Positions 1 through 8,142 of a stretch of DNA of 64,000 nt are shown in pieces. Each line of letters begins with the position of its first letter. The first letter of the stretch is position 1. The notes under the pieces are model-generated. The model ran no database searches and had not been told where the DNA came from. It saw only the letters and a program-made list of their open reading frames with translations. Source of the stretch: JBBPYC01 sp965218765 (GTDB lineage Bacteria > Pseudomonadota > Gammaproteobacteria > Burkholderiales > Burkholderiaceae_C); assembly GCA_965218765.1 (NCBI GenBank), contig CBDCLU010000002.1, forward strand, positions 248,001-312,000. The letters run 5' to 3'. A program made the position numbers and the translations under genes.

Positions 1-259
1 CCGCGGGGTCGGGAAAGCGCGCGGCGACGGCCGGGCCGTAGGGCGTGGGAGCATTGGCTGCAGCATCGGCCGCGGCGCGGTTTTCCTCGCTCGCGCTGGC
101 GGTCGGCAGCGCCCGGATCGGGCTGCTCCAGCGCGGCAGCGCGACCGTCGAACAGCCGCCGAGCCACCACAGCAGCAGCGCAGCACCGGCGCACCTGCGC
201 AGCCGACGGAACGGCGCCGCCTTGCCGTGGGCGGATGACTTGCGCTTTTGGGAAGCCAT
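1..259 (-). CDS. N-terminal part of a putative lipoprotein, possibly an M14-like peptidase (partial)
   Basis: Reading leftwards from an ATG at 259, 86 codons stay open to the window edge. The protein starts with a basic segment, then a hydrophobic stretch ending in a lipobox-like LGGC at about residue 37, so it is probably an exported lipoprotein anchored at the envelope. An AGGA sequence lies about 9 bases before the ATG. After the signal comes a low-complexity Ala-rich linker and then PYGPAVAARFPDPA. That tail reminds me of the region before the catalytic domain of Burkholderiales M14-type zinc carboxypeptidases, but no catalytic residue is in the window. The lipoprotein call is reasonably firm; the peptidase idea is only recollection. 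The gene is divergent from dusA. Confidence 0.6.
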   Translation of the reverse strand, partial: MASQKRKSSAHGKAAPFRRLRRCAGAALLLWWLGGCSTVALPRWSSPIRALPTASASEENRAAADAAANAPTPYGPAVAARFPDPA

Positions 260-509
260 GAGACGGAATCCTGACTGGTTGAATGGATGGTCGGGCACGC
301 GCGGGAACGGGCGCCCGCGGGCCGCGCGGTGAGCCCGGCCAGTGGAAATGTTACCCGGCGGCCAAGGCTGCCGAGGCAGTTTCGGCATCACACGCAGGCC
401 GCGGCGGCGAAGCAGGGACAATTGCGGCGATCCCCACGCACGTCACACGTACTTCCCACTGCCAGCCTTACCGCTTGTCTGGTTGCCTGCCACGCTCATC
501 ATCGCTGCC

Positions 510-1498
510 ATGTCCACGTCCACCGAATCGTCTGCTGCCTGGCGCGCCTGCGTCGCGCCGATGATGGACTGGTCCGACCGGCACTGCCGCCAGCTGCACC
601 GGCTGCTGAGCCGGCATGCGCGGCTTTATACCGAGATGGTGACGACCGGCGCGCTGCTGCATGGCGACGTGGCGCGGCATCTGCGGTTTGATGCGCTGGA
701 GCACCCGGTCGCGCTGCAACTCGGCGGCAGCGAGCCCGACGACCTCGCGCGTGCCGCGCGGCTCGGCGCGCAGTGGGGCTACGACGAGATCAACCTGAAT
801 TGCGGCTGCCCGTCGCCAAGGGTGCAGCGCGGCGCGTTCGGTGCCTGCCTGATGGCCGAGCCCGCACGCGTGGCCGATTGCGTGAAGGCGATGCGCGATG
901 CGGTCAGCATTCCCGTCACCGTCAAGCACCGTATCGGCATCGACCGCCAGGAGGACTACGGCTTCATGCGCGATTTCGTCGGCACCGTGGCCGACGCGGG
1001 CTGCCGCGTGTTCATCGTGCATGCGCGCAACGCCTGGCTCGATGGCTTGTCACCGAAGCAGAACCGCGATGTGCCGCCGCTGCGCCATGAGCAGGTGCAC
1101 CGGCTCAAGCGCGACTTTCCGCACCTGACGATCGCCATCAACGGCGGCATCGACACCACTGCGCAGATGACCGAGCAGCTGCGGCAGCTCGACGGCGTGA
1201 TGCTCGGCCGCGCCGCGTATCACGAGCCGTGGCTGCTGCGCGATTGGGACGCTGAATTCTTTGGCGCTGCTGCCTCGTCGCTGACGCGCGAGGCGGTCGA
1301 GCAGCAGATGGTTTCGTACATGCTGCGTGAAGCAGCCGAGCACGGCACGCCGTGGCCGGCGATTGCGCGCCACATGCTGGGGTTGCGCAACGGGCTGGCC
1401 GGTGCGCGCCGCTGGCGCCAGGTCTGGAGCGACCACCGGCACAAGGCGCGGTGTCCGCGCTTGCGTGGCAAGCCGTCCGCCAGCCGCAGCCGGCTTGA
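510..1498 (+). CDS. dusA: tRNA-dihydrouridine(20/20a) synthase DusA, apparently frameshifted near the C-terminus
   Basis: DusA reduces uridines in the D-loop of tRNA using FMN and NADPH. From the ATG at 510 the protein shows the FMN-site signature APMMDWSDRHCR (residues 15-26), the catalytic Cys100 in GCPS, VKHRIGID, and INGGI, all normal for DusA. The frame has no stop where the family ends: after WRQVWSDHRHK (about 1442) it runs on through unrelated sequence into the downstream dehydrogenase gene. One frame over, from about 1448, the sequence reads AVSALAWQAVRQPQPA followed by TGA at 1496-1498, which looks like a normal DusA end. I therefore place the natural stop there and infer a one-base loss (or two-base gain) near 1440-1450. 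It could be a real mutation or a sequencing error; the missing tail is outside the catalytic core. Confidence 0.85.
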
Positions 1499-1631
1499 AA
1501 CCCCGCGCGCACCGGATCAGCGGCCGCTTGCCTGCGACCTGCGGGACTTCACCGATAGGCACGCGGCCTGGTTGCCGTTAGCGTGCATCGATTCATTCAG
1601 GCAGCAGCAGCACGGCAGGAGCGCACGACCG

Positions 1632-2561
1632 ATGAAGCACGGCATGATGCAGGACAAGGTGATCGTCGTCACGGGCGCGGGCGGCGGCATCGGCCGAGAC
1701 ATTGCGCTGGCGCTCGCAGCAGAAGGCGCCAGCGTCCTGGTCAATGACGTTGGCGCATCGTTGTCGGGTGATGTGGATGAGCGCAGCGACCAAGCTGGGC
1801 CTGCGCAGGCAGTCGTCGACGAGATCGGCCGGGCCGGCGGGCAGGCCTTCGCCAGCACCGACAGCGTGGCCGATGCGGCCGGTGCCGCACGCATCGTGCA
1901 GGCTGCGCTCGATGCGCTCGGCCGCATCGACGGCGTCGTGAACAACGCGGGCATCCTGCGCGACCGGTTCTTCCACAAGATGAGCGTGGACGAATGGGAT
2001 GCGGTGCTCAAGGTGCATCTGTACGGCGCCTTTCACGTGAGTCGCGCGGCCGCCACGCACTTCAAAGCCCAAGGCTCCGGCAGCTTCGTGCACATGACGT
2101 CCACGTCCGGGCTGATCGGCAATTTCGGCCAGGCGAACTATTCGGCGGCCAAGCTCGGCATCGTCGCGCTGTCCAAATCGATCGCACTCGACATGCAGAA
2201 ATTCAACGTGCGCAGCAACTGCATCGCGCCATTCGCCTGGAGCCGCATGACGAGCTCGATCCCGACCGCAACACCGGCCGAAGCGGCGCGCGTGGAGCGC
2301 ATGAAGCAGATGACGCCGGCAAAAATAGCGCCGCTGGCGGTCTGCCTGCTCAGCGATGCGGCCGCCGACACGAATGCGCAGGTGTTCGCGGTGCGCCACA
2401 ATGAGATCTTCCTGATCAGCCAGCCGCGCCCGCTGCGCTCGGTGCATCGCGGCGAAGGCTGGAGCCCGCAGAGCGTGGCCGAGCATGCGCTGCCGGCGCT
2501 GAAGAGCCAATATCACGCGCTCGATCGGTCGAGCGATGTGTTCAGTTGGGAGCCGGTGTGA
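1632..2561 (+). CDS. Short-chain dehydrogenase/reductase, 3-hydroxyacyl-CoA dehydrogenase-like
   Basis: A 309-residue classical SDR with an extended C-terminus. It has the Rossmann motif TGAGGGIG (14-21), NNAG (104-107), and the catalytic Ser-Tyr-Lys set around residue 159, Tyr170 and Lys174 in GQANYSAAK. The segment NCIAPFAWSRMTSSIP and the long tail resemble dehydrogenase units of multifunctional beta-oxidation enzymes, so a fatty or aryl acyl-CoA substrate is a fair guess. The ATG at 1632 is preceded by GGCAGGAG about 11 bases upstream; in-frame ATGs also occur at 1644 and 1647. The frame is open upstream into dusA only because dusA seems to have lost its stop, so I do not treat it as a natural fusion. 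The genes after it are FAH, MmgE/PrpD and CoA transferase, suggesting a shared catabolic role. Confidence 0.85.
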   Translation: MKHGMMQDKVIVVTGAGGGIGRDIALALAAEGASVLVNDVGASLSGDVDERSDQAGPAQAVVDEIGRAGGQAFASTDSVADAAGAARIVQAALDALGRIDGVVNNAGILRDRFFHKMSVDEWDAVLKVHLYGAFHVSRAAATHFKAQGSGSFVHMTSTSGLIGNFGQANYSAAKLGIVALSKSIALDMQKFNVRSNCIAPFAWSRMTSSIPTATPAEAARVERMKQMTPAKIAPLAVCLLSDAAADTNAQVFAVRHNEIFLISQPRPLRSVHRGEGWSPQSVAEHALPALKSQYHALDRSSDVFSWEPV

Positions 2562-2676
2562 GGTTTTGCCTCCGCCTTTGCGCCCGCCGCCGGCCCGCAG
2601 CTGTCGGTGAACCTGCCGCCTGACCTCCGACTGACCCGCGACTGTTTTTCCCCCCAATCATCAAAGGAGTCATGCC

Positions 2677-3507
2677 ATGCAACGTCGTTCCCTGGTCCGG
2701 TCCACTGCCACGTTGGGCCTGGGCGCACTTGCCGTCCATGCGCTGCCCGCGCGCGCAGCGGCCAGCACTAACAGCACCAACAGCACCAACAGCACCAACA
2801 GCACCAACAGCACCAAGTCTCCGTTCGAAGTCGAGCCCACCACGCTCGCAATTGCGGGCAGCGAAATGCGCTTTCCGGTGCGGCGCATCTACTGCATCGG
2901 CCGCAACTATGCCGCGCATGCGCGCGAGATGGGCTCGGACCCGACGCGCGAGCCGCCGTTTTTCTTCCAGAAACCGACCGACGCGGTGCAGAACGTGGCA
3001 CCGGACACCGTGGCCGATCATCCCTATCCGACGCTGACGAAGAACTATCACTACGAAGTCGAACTCGTGGCCGCGCTGCACAAGGGCGGGCGCGACATCG
3101 GAATCGAACGGGCGCTCGACCACGTCTACGGCTATGCGCTGGGCCTGGACATGACGCGGCGTGATCTGCAGCGCGCCATGGGCGAACAGAAAAAGCCCTG
3201 GGAGATCGGCAAGAGCTTCGATCATTCGGCGCCGATCGGCCCGCTGCACCGGGTGGCCGATGTCGGCCATTTCCAGGACGGAAGCATCTGGCTCAAGGTC
3301 AACGGCGACCTGAAGCAGAACGCCAATCTGAACCAGATGATCTGGAGCGTGGCCGAACAGATCAGCCAGCTGTCCGCGGCCAACGAGCTGTTTCCCGGCG
3401 ACATCATCTATTCCGGCACGCCGGAGAACGTCGGGCCGGTGGTCAGGGGCGACGTGATCGACTGCCACATCGACCGGCTGCCGAACCTGAGCGTGAAGAT
3501 CGTCTGA
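2677..3507 (+). CDS. Fumarylacetoacetate hydrolase-family protein with an export signal and STN repeat
   Basis: FAH-superfamily enzymes hydrolyse C-C bonds or decarboxylate/hydrate 2-oxo acids with a divalent metal. The core from residue about 69 is typical: IYCIGRNYAAHAREMG, FFQKPTDAV, metal ligands Glu127 and Glu129 in HYEVEL and Asp158 in LGLDMTRRDLQ, and PGDIIYSGTPENVGP. Unusually, the protein begins with MQRRSLVRS plus a hydrophobic run ending ALPARAA, which reads as a Tat-like signal peptide, followed by a Ser-Thr-Asn repeat at residues 30-47. Most family members are cytosolic and start at the core. AAAGGAG sits shortly before the ATG. Substrate unknown; the neighbours suggest organic-acid catabolism. 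Confidence 0.85.
   Translation: MQRRSLVRSTATLGLGALAVHALPARAAASTNSTNSTNSTNSTNSTKSPFEVEPTTLAIAGSEMRFPVRRIYCIGRNYAAHAREMGSDPTREPPFFFQKPTDAVQNVAPDTVADHPYPTLTKNYHYEVELVAALHKGGRDIGIERALDHVYGYALGLDMTRRDLQRAMGEQKKPWEIGKSFDHSAPIGPLHRVADVGHFQDGSIWLKVNGDLKQNANLNQMIWSVAEQISQLSAANELFPGDIIYSGTPENVGPVVRGDVIDCHIDRLPNLSVKIV
2764..2817 (+). repeat. Six tandem copies of a 9-bp unit encoding Ser-Thr-Asn
   Basis: Six consecutive 9-bp units (AGCACCAAC; the first has one T change, the last ends AAG) lie inside the FAH-family gene just after its signal peptide. They encode (Ser-Thr-Asn)5 Ser-Thr-Lys. Because the unit is a multiple of three, slippage would change linker length without breaking the frame. The near-identity of the middle four copies suggests recent expansion. 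Confidence 0.95.
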
Positions 3508-3680
3508 GAACCGTACGTCGGCGTCTCGCCGCAGCATGCGGGGCACACGGTGAGCACGCGTGCCGAGCGTGCACGCTTCTGATGACCCGCACCTGTTTTA
3601 TGCTTTGACAACAACATCCGAGTTCAAGCGCCAGCCCAGGCGCCCGCTCTGGGGCTTGTCACCCAAGCAATCACACCGCC

Positions 3681-5057
3681 ATGACTGCAAAGACTGCAAC
3701 CTTTCCATCTGCCCGGCTCGCCATGTTCGCGGCCGAGCTGCAGTTCGAGTCGATCCCGGATGCCGTGTTGCGCAAGACCGAGGATTTGATGGTCGACTGG
3801 TTCGGCTCCTGCGTGGCCGGCAGGGGCGCCCGCACGGTGGAGACGATCACGCGTTTTGCAGCGGCGCAGGGCCAGCGCAACGGCCCCTGCGAAGTGCTGA
3901 TCGACCGGAGCCGCAACAGCCCGTACTTCGCCGCGATGGCGAACGCCGCGGCCTCCCATGTGGCCGAGCAGGACGACGTGCACAACGGCTCGGTGTTTCA
4001 TCCGGCCACCGTGGTGTTCCCGGTCGCGCTCGCGATCGCGCAGCAGCGCGAGTTAAGCGGGGCCGAGCTGCTGACGGCCGCCGTGGTGGGCTACGAGGTC
4101 GGCATCCGCGTCGGCGAATTCCTGGGCCGCTCCCACTACAAGGTATTCCATACGACCGGCACCGCGGGTACGGTGGCCGCCGCGGCCACGGCCGGGCGGC
4201 TGCTCGGGCTCGATGCGGCCACGATGCTGCATGCGTTCGGCTCGGCCGGCACCACGGCGGCCGGCTTGTGGGAGTTTCTGCGCACCGCCGCCGACTCGAA
4301 GCAGTTGCACACCGCACATGCGGCCGCAAACGGCTTGATGGCCGCCTGTCTTGCCCAGGAAGGCTTCACCGGTGCCGCGCAAATCCTGGAGGGGCCGCAG
4401 GGCATGGCGGCCGGCATGTCGAGCGATGCCGATCCCGCGCGGCTGACCGACCGGCTCGGGCAGCGCTGGGCCACGGTGGAAACATCGTTCAAGTTTCACG
4501 CGTCGTGCCGCCACACGCACCCGGCCGCCGATGCGCTGCTGGCGGTCATGCGCGCAAACGACCTGACGCCCGCGCAGATCGACAGGGTCATCGCGCATGT
4601 GCATCAGGGCGCGATCGACGTGCTCGGCCCGGTCACTGATCCGAAGACCGTGCATCAATCCAAGTTTTCGATGGGCACCGTGCTCGCGATCGCCGCGCAG
4701 TTCGGTCATGCGGGTTTGACCGAGTTCGACGAACACTATGCAAGCGAGGCAACCCGGCGCTTGCGCGACCGCATCACGATGGAACTCGACGAGGAGGTCG
4801 ATGCCGCCTATCCGCAGCGCTGGATCGGCAGGGTCACGGTGCTGACCACCGACGGGCGTACGTGCCAGGCGCGGGTCGATGAGCCGAAAGGCGACCCAGG
4901 CAACACCTTGAGCCGCGACGAGATCACCGCGAAGGCGCAGCGCTTGGCGGCCTGGAGCGGCGGCGCCACGCCGGCCGAAATGCAGCGCGCGATCGATGCG
5001 CTGTGGAACGTGGCCCAGTGGCCGAAGGTCGGCAGCTTGCTGGTGGTGGCGCGTTGA
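3681..5057 (+). CDS. MmgE/PrpD family protein
   Basis: A 458-residue member of the MmgE/PrpD fold, which includes 2-methylcitrate dehydratase and cis-aconitate decarboxylase and acts on small di- and tricarboxylic acids. Family features are the N-terminal helical region with DLMVDWFGSCVAGR, AAASHVAEQDDVHNGSVFHPA, the Gly-rich HTTGTAGTVAAAATAGRLLGL, and KFHASCRHTHPAADALL. Length is normal. No prpB or prpC lies nearby, so the methylcitrate cycle is not indicated; the flanking FAH-type and CoA-transferase genes suggest another dicarboxylate route. The exact reaction cannot be read from sequence. Confidence 0.85.
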   Translation: MTAKTATFPSARLAMFAAELQFESIPDAVLRKTEDLMVDWFGSCVAGRGARTVETITRFAAAQGQRNGPCEVLIDRSRNSPYFAAMANAAASHVAEQDDVHNGSVFHPATVVFPVALAIAQQRELSGAELLTAAVVGYEVGIRVGEFLGRSHYKVFHTTGTAGTVAAAATAGRLLGLDAATMLHAFGSAGTTAAGLWEFLRTAADSKQLHTAHAAANGLMAACLAQEGFTGAAQILEGPQGMAAGMSSDADPARLTDRLGQRWATVETSFKFHASCRHTHPAADALLAVMRANDLTPAQIDRVIAHVHQGAIDVLGPVTDPKTVHQSKFSMGTVLAIAAQFGHAGLTEFDEHYASEATRRLRDRITMELDEEVDAAYPQRWIGRVTVLTTDGRTCQARVDEPKGDPGNTLSRDEITAKAQRLAAWSGGATPAEMQRAIDALWNVAQWPKVGSLLVVAR

Positions 5058-5217
5058 GCAGCGTGCCGGTGCTGGCGCCCGTTCCGGTGGCTGGTTTCAA
5101 CAAAGATAGGCCCGTAGCGATGGTGTTGCCTGCATTGTGTGCTATGAAAATCGCAGTGTCGATCGATTCGATTCGGCGGCCTGCAGGCGTGCTTGCGAAC
5201 GGAATGCGGAGCGCGCC

Positions 5218-5928
5218 ATGATCGACAAGATCGCCCCCTCCATCGCCGCTGCGCTGGAAGGCATGCACGACGGCGCGACCGTGCTGATCGGCGGCTTCGG
5301 CACGGCCGGCATCCCGAACGAGCTGATCGACGGGCTGATCGAGCAGGGCGCGTCGAACCTCACGATCGTCAACAACAACGCGGGCAATGGCGACAGCGGC
5401 CTGGCCGCGCTGCTGAAAGCCGGCCGTGTGCGCAAGATCATCTGCAGCTTCCCGCGCCAGGCCGACAGCCATGTATTTGATGCGTTGTATCGTGCGGACA
5501 ACGTCGAGCTCGAACTGGTGCCGCAGGGCAATCTGGCCGAGCGCATGCGCGCGGCCGGGGCCGGCATCGGCGCTTTCTTCTGCCCGACGGGCTATGGCAC
5601 CCAGTTGGCGGGCGACCGCGAAACGCGCGAAATCGACGGCCGCCGCTACGTGCTCGAATACCCGATCCACGGCGACGTCGCGCTGATCCGCGCCGAGCGC
5701 GGCGATCGCTGGGGCAACCTTGTCTATCGCAAGGCCGCGCGCAACTTCGGACCGGTGATGGCGATGGCGGCCAAGCACACGGTAGCCAGCGTGCACGAGA
5801 TCGTCGCGCTCGGCGCGCTGGACCCGGAAGCCATCGTGACCCCCGGCATCTTCGTCAGCAAGATCGTCTGCATCGACCGCGTGGCCACGCAGGGCGGCGG
5901 GTTCACGAAGCAGGCGGCTCCACCATGA
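5218..5928 (+). CDS. pcaI: 3-oxoacid CoA-transferase subunit A (3-oxoadipate/succinyl-CoA type)
   Basis: A 236-residue alpha subunit of a class I CoA transferase, which moves CoA from succinyl-CoA to a 3-oxo acid such as 3-oxoadipate. Typical segments are GATVLIGGFGTAGIPNELI near the start, NNAGNGDSGLAALL, SFPRQADSHVFD, GNLAERMRAAGAGIGAFFCP and GDVALIRAERGDRWGNLVYR. The start at 5218 is chosen because family homology begins at once with MIDKIAPS; an in-frame ATG at 5137 would add an unrelated 27 residues. Its stop overlaps the ATG of the beta subunit (ATGA at 5925-5928), giving translational coupling for an equimolar complex. No other protocatechuate-pathway gene is present, so the substrate could differ from 3-oxoadipate. 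Confidence 0.88.
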   Translation: MIDKIAPSIAAALEGMHDGATVLIGGFGTAGIPNELIDGLIEQGASNLTIVNNNAGNGDSGLAALLKAGRVRKIICSFPRQADSHVFDALYRADNVELELVPQGNLAERMRAAGAGIGAFFCPTGYGTQLAGDRETREIDGRRYVLEYPIHGDVALIRAERGDRWGNLVYRKAARNFGPVMAMAAKHTVASVHEIVALGALDPEAIVTPGIFVSKIVCIDRVATQGGGFTKQAAPP

Positions 5929-6572
5929 ACAGCACCACCTACCAACGCCGCAGCAAGGCGCAGCTTGCGGCCCGGGTCGCGCAGGATATCTTCGACGGCG
6001 CGGTCGTGAACCTCGGCATCGGCCAGCCGACCCTGGTGGCGAACCACCTGCCGCCGGGCCGCGAGATCATTCTGCACAGCGAGAACGGCATCATCGGCAT
6101 GGGGCCGGCGCCGGCAGAAGGCGCCGAGGACTACGACCTGATCAACGCGGGCAAGCAACCCGTCACGTTGCTGGCCGGCGGCGCGTACTGCCACCACGCG
6201 GACAGCTTCGCGATCATGCGCGGCGGCCACCTGGACATCTGCGTGCTCGGCGCGTTCCAGGTGTCCGCCACCGGCGACCTGGCGAACTGGAGCACCGGCG
6301 AGCCGGGCGCGATCCCGGCCGTCGGCGGCGCGATGGACCTGGCCGTCGGCGCCAAGCAGACCTGGGTCATGATGGATTTGCTGACCAGGCAGGGCGACAG
6401 CAAGGTCGTCGCGCGTTGCAGCTATCCGCTGACCGGCATCGGCTGCGTGAAGCGCATCTACTCGGACCTGGCGACCTTGGCCTGCACGCCCGAAGGGCTC
6501 ACCTTGATCGACAAGGTGGACGGGCTGACGCAGGCGGAGCTGGAGCGGCTGGTGGGGCTGCCGATCGGATAG
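5925..6572 (+). CDS. pcaJ: 3-oxoacid CoA-transferase subunit B
   Basis: The 215-residue beta subunit of the same CoA transferase. It carries the catalytic glutamate in HSENGIIGMGP (Glu53), which forms the covalent CoA thioester, preceded by VVNLGIGQPTLVANHLPPG. DLLTRQGDSKVVARCSYPLTGIGCVKRIYSDLA is typical of the C-terminal half. It starts inside the stop of the alpha subunit. It is the last rightward gene before the convergent TRAP transport genes. Confidence 0.9.
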   Translation: MNSTTYQRRSKAQLAARVAQDIFDGAVVNLGIGQPTLVANHLPPGREIILHSENGIIGMGPAPAEGAEDYDLINAGKQPVTLLAGGAYCHHADSFAIMRGGHLDICVLGAFQVSATGDLANWSTGEPGAIPAVGGAMDLAVGAKQTWVMMDLLTRQGDSKVVARCSYPLTGIGCVKRIYSDLATLACTPEGLTLIDKVDGLTQAELERLVGLPIG

Positions 6573-6669
6573 CTGCCTTGCGTTGGCAGCCAGTGCTGGT
6601 TGGCATCGGCACGAATTTTAAATCAAAAGTGCCCAGAGCTCGCGTCTTGCCTGCGCAACCAGCTCTCAT

Positions 6670-8142
6670 TCAGATAGCAAGCGGTATCCAGGTCAGTCCG
6701 CTCGCGAGCAGACCGGCGAGCAGCAGCGCCAGCAAAGACAGTAGCAAGTTCCAATGCCAGGCGGCGGTGTGTGCGTCGTAGCCCGTCAGGCGGCTGAGCA
6801 GCAGCGAATTGGCCGACCACGGCGTGCCGGCCACCGTCAAGCCCCAGCCGCAAACGGTGCCCACGCCCAGCCCGAGCAGCGCCTCATGCGGCCAGATCGG
6901 ACCCAGCAAGGCGCCGGCGAGGGTCCCGGTCACGATCGGATTGAGCCCAGCCATGCCGCCTGCGAACAGCAGCCACGGCACGCAGAAAGCCAGCCATGGA
7001 AAAGCGCTGGGCGAAAGCGAAAACCCGGGACCGAGCAGCGCCGTGCCGGCGTGACCCGCCAGCACGCCCAAAAACGCGGAGCCGGCGATCACGGCCAGCT
7101 CGTTGCCGATGTCGGCCAGGTCCGGCAGGCGGACCGGCTCGCGCGCATGCCGCAAACCCGCGAGCAGACTGACTGCCGCGGCTGCGAGACAGGTCAGCGC
7201 GACGGCGCGCGCATAGGCAATGCTGCCGGCATGGCTCGCAACGTAGGCGCCGGCGCAGACCGCGGCGATGGTGCCGACAAAGCGCAGCCACGCGAGTGCG
7301 GGCCGCGTCGGCAGCAGCGTCCCTGGGGAATCGGTCAGCGAACCAGGCGCGGACGCCTCGGGCAGCCGTGTCGCGCGCGGCCCGGCGGCGTTGCCACGCA
7401 GGTCGTCATGGTCCAGCGTCGTCGGCCGCTGCGGCTCGGGTTCACGAAACGCAGCACCGAGCAGCAGGAACACCAGCGCGAACGGCGCGCTTGCGCTGAT
7501 CAGTTCGAGCAGCCGCAGCCCGGGCAGCAAGGTCAAGGTCAGCACCACCGCGATCGACAGCGGCGAACAGACGGACGCCAGCGCAAAGCCGCGCAGCACC
7601 GCGCGCGCCGTGTTGCGCGCCAACGCGCCGTCGCCGCGCTGCTGCCCGATGCGCGCCACCAGCGCGCTCATGACCGCGACCGCGCCGAAGTTCAGCGGCA
7701 CCGCGAGCACCCCGGTTGCAAAGGCGACGCCCAGATATCGCGCCAGCGGCCGGCCACCCGCGACGCTCGCCGACAGCACCCGCACATCGCTCGACGCACC
7801 CAGCGTGCCGGACAGCAGCAGGACCGCAATCACGAGCGCCCCGAGCCGCGCGGTGCCCGCCACCGCCTGGGTCAGCGCCTGCGGCGCCCACAGCGCTGCC
7901 GCCGCGCCGCCAGCCACCGCCAGCACCAGCAGCACGCGCGGCACCGAGCGCAGTTGCGGCCAGCCGAGCGCGACCGAAGCGAGCACCAGCAGTGCGGCGA
8001 TCGCATCCGAAAAAGGCGGGAGCGACAGGGTGCCGGCCAGCAGCGCGAGCCATGCACAGAGCGCGCGCACCTTCAATTGCTGCAGCCGCGTACGGACGGC
8101 ATCCGTGCCGGTCCGCTCAACGCGCGTGCGGATCCACCCCAC
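6670..8142 (-). CDS. Polytopic membrane protein coupled to the TRAP permease
   Basis: A 490-residue, very hydrophobic protein with roughly a dozen predicted membrane segments and a hydrophilic loop near residues 235-280. Two halves look related: one has NFGAVAVMSALVARIG then SVCSPLSIAVVLTL, the other GGMAGLNPIVTGTLAGALLG then GWGLTVAGTPWSANSLL. Paired re-entrant-like segments of this type occur in ion-transporter superfamily carriers (DctM/ArsB/CitM fold), so a carrier role is plausible; I cannot name a family. Its start at 8142 overlaps the end of the TRAP permease gene by 26 bases, so the two are probably translated together and may form one transport system. Confidence 0.65.
   Translation of the reverse strand: MGWIRTRVERTGTDAVRTRLQQLKVRALCAWLALLAGTLSLPPFSDAIAALLVLASVALGWPQLRSVPRVLLVLAVAGGAAAALWAPQALTQAVAGTARLGALVIAVLLLSGTLGASSDVRVLSASVAGGRPLARYLGVAFATGVLAVPLNFGAVAVMSALVARIGQQRGDGALARNTARAVLRGFALASVCSPLSIAVVLTLTLLPGLRLLELISASAPFALVFLLLGAAFREPEPQRPTTLDHDDLRGNAAGPRATRLPEASAPGSLTDSPGTLLPTRPALAWLRFVGTIAAVCAGAYVASHAGSIAYARAVALTCLAAAAVSLLAGLRHAREPVRLPDLADIGNELAVIAGSAFLGVLAGHAGTALLGPGFSLSPSAFPWLAFCVPWLLFAGGMAGLNPIVTGTLAGALLGPIWPHEALLGLGVGTVCGWGLTVAGTPWSANSLLLSRLTGYDAHTAAWHWNLLLSLLALLLAGLLASGLTWIPLAI

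Noticed and set aside
342..2561. A single 739-codon frame covering DusA and the SDR
   Set aside because: The two halves are unrelated single-domain enzymes, the SDR has its own ribosome site and ATG, and an adjacent frame supplies a natural DusA end. Treated as a frameshift, not a fusion protein.
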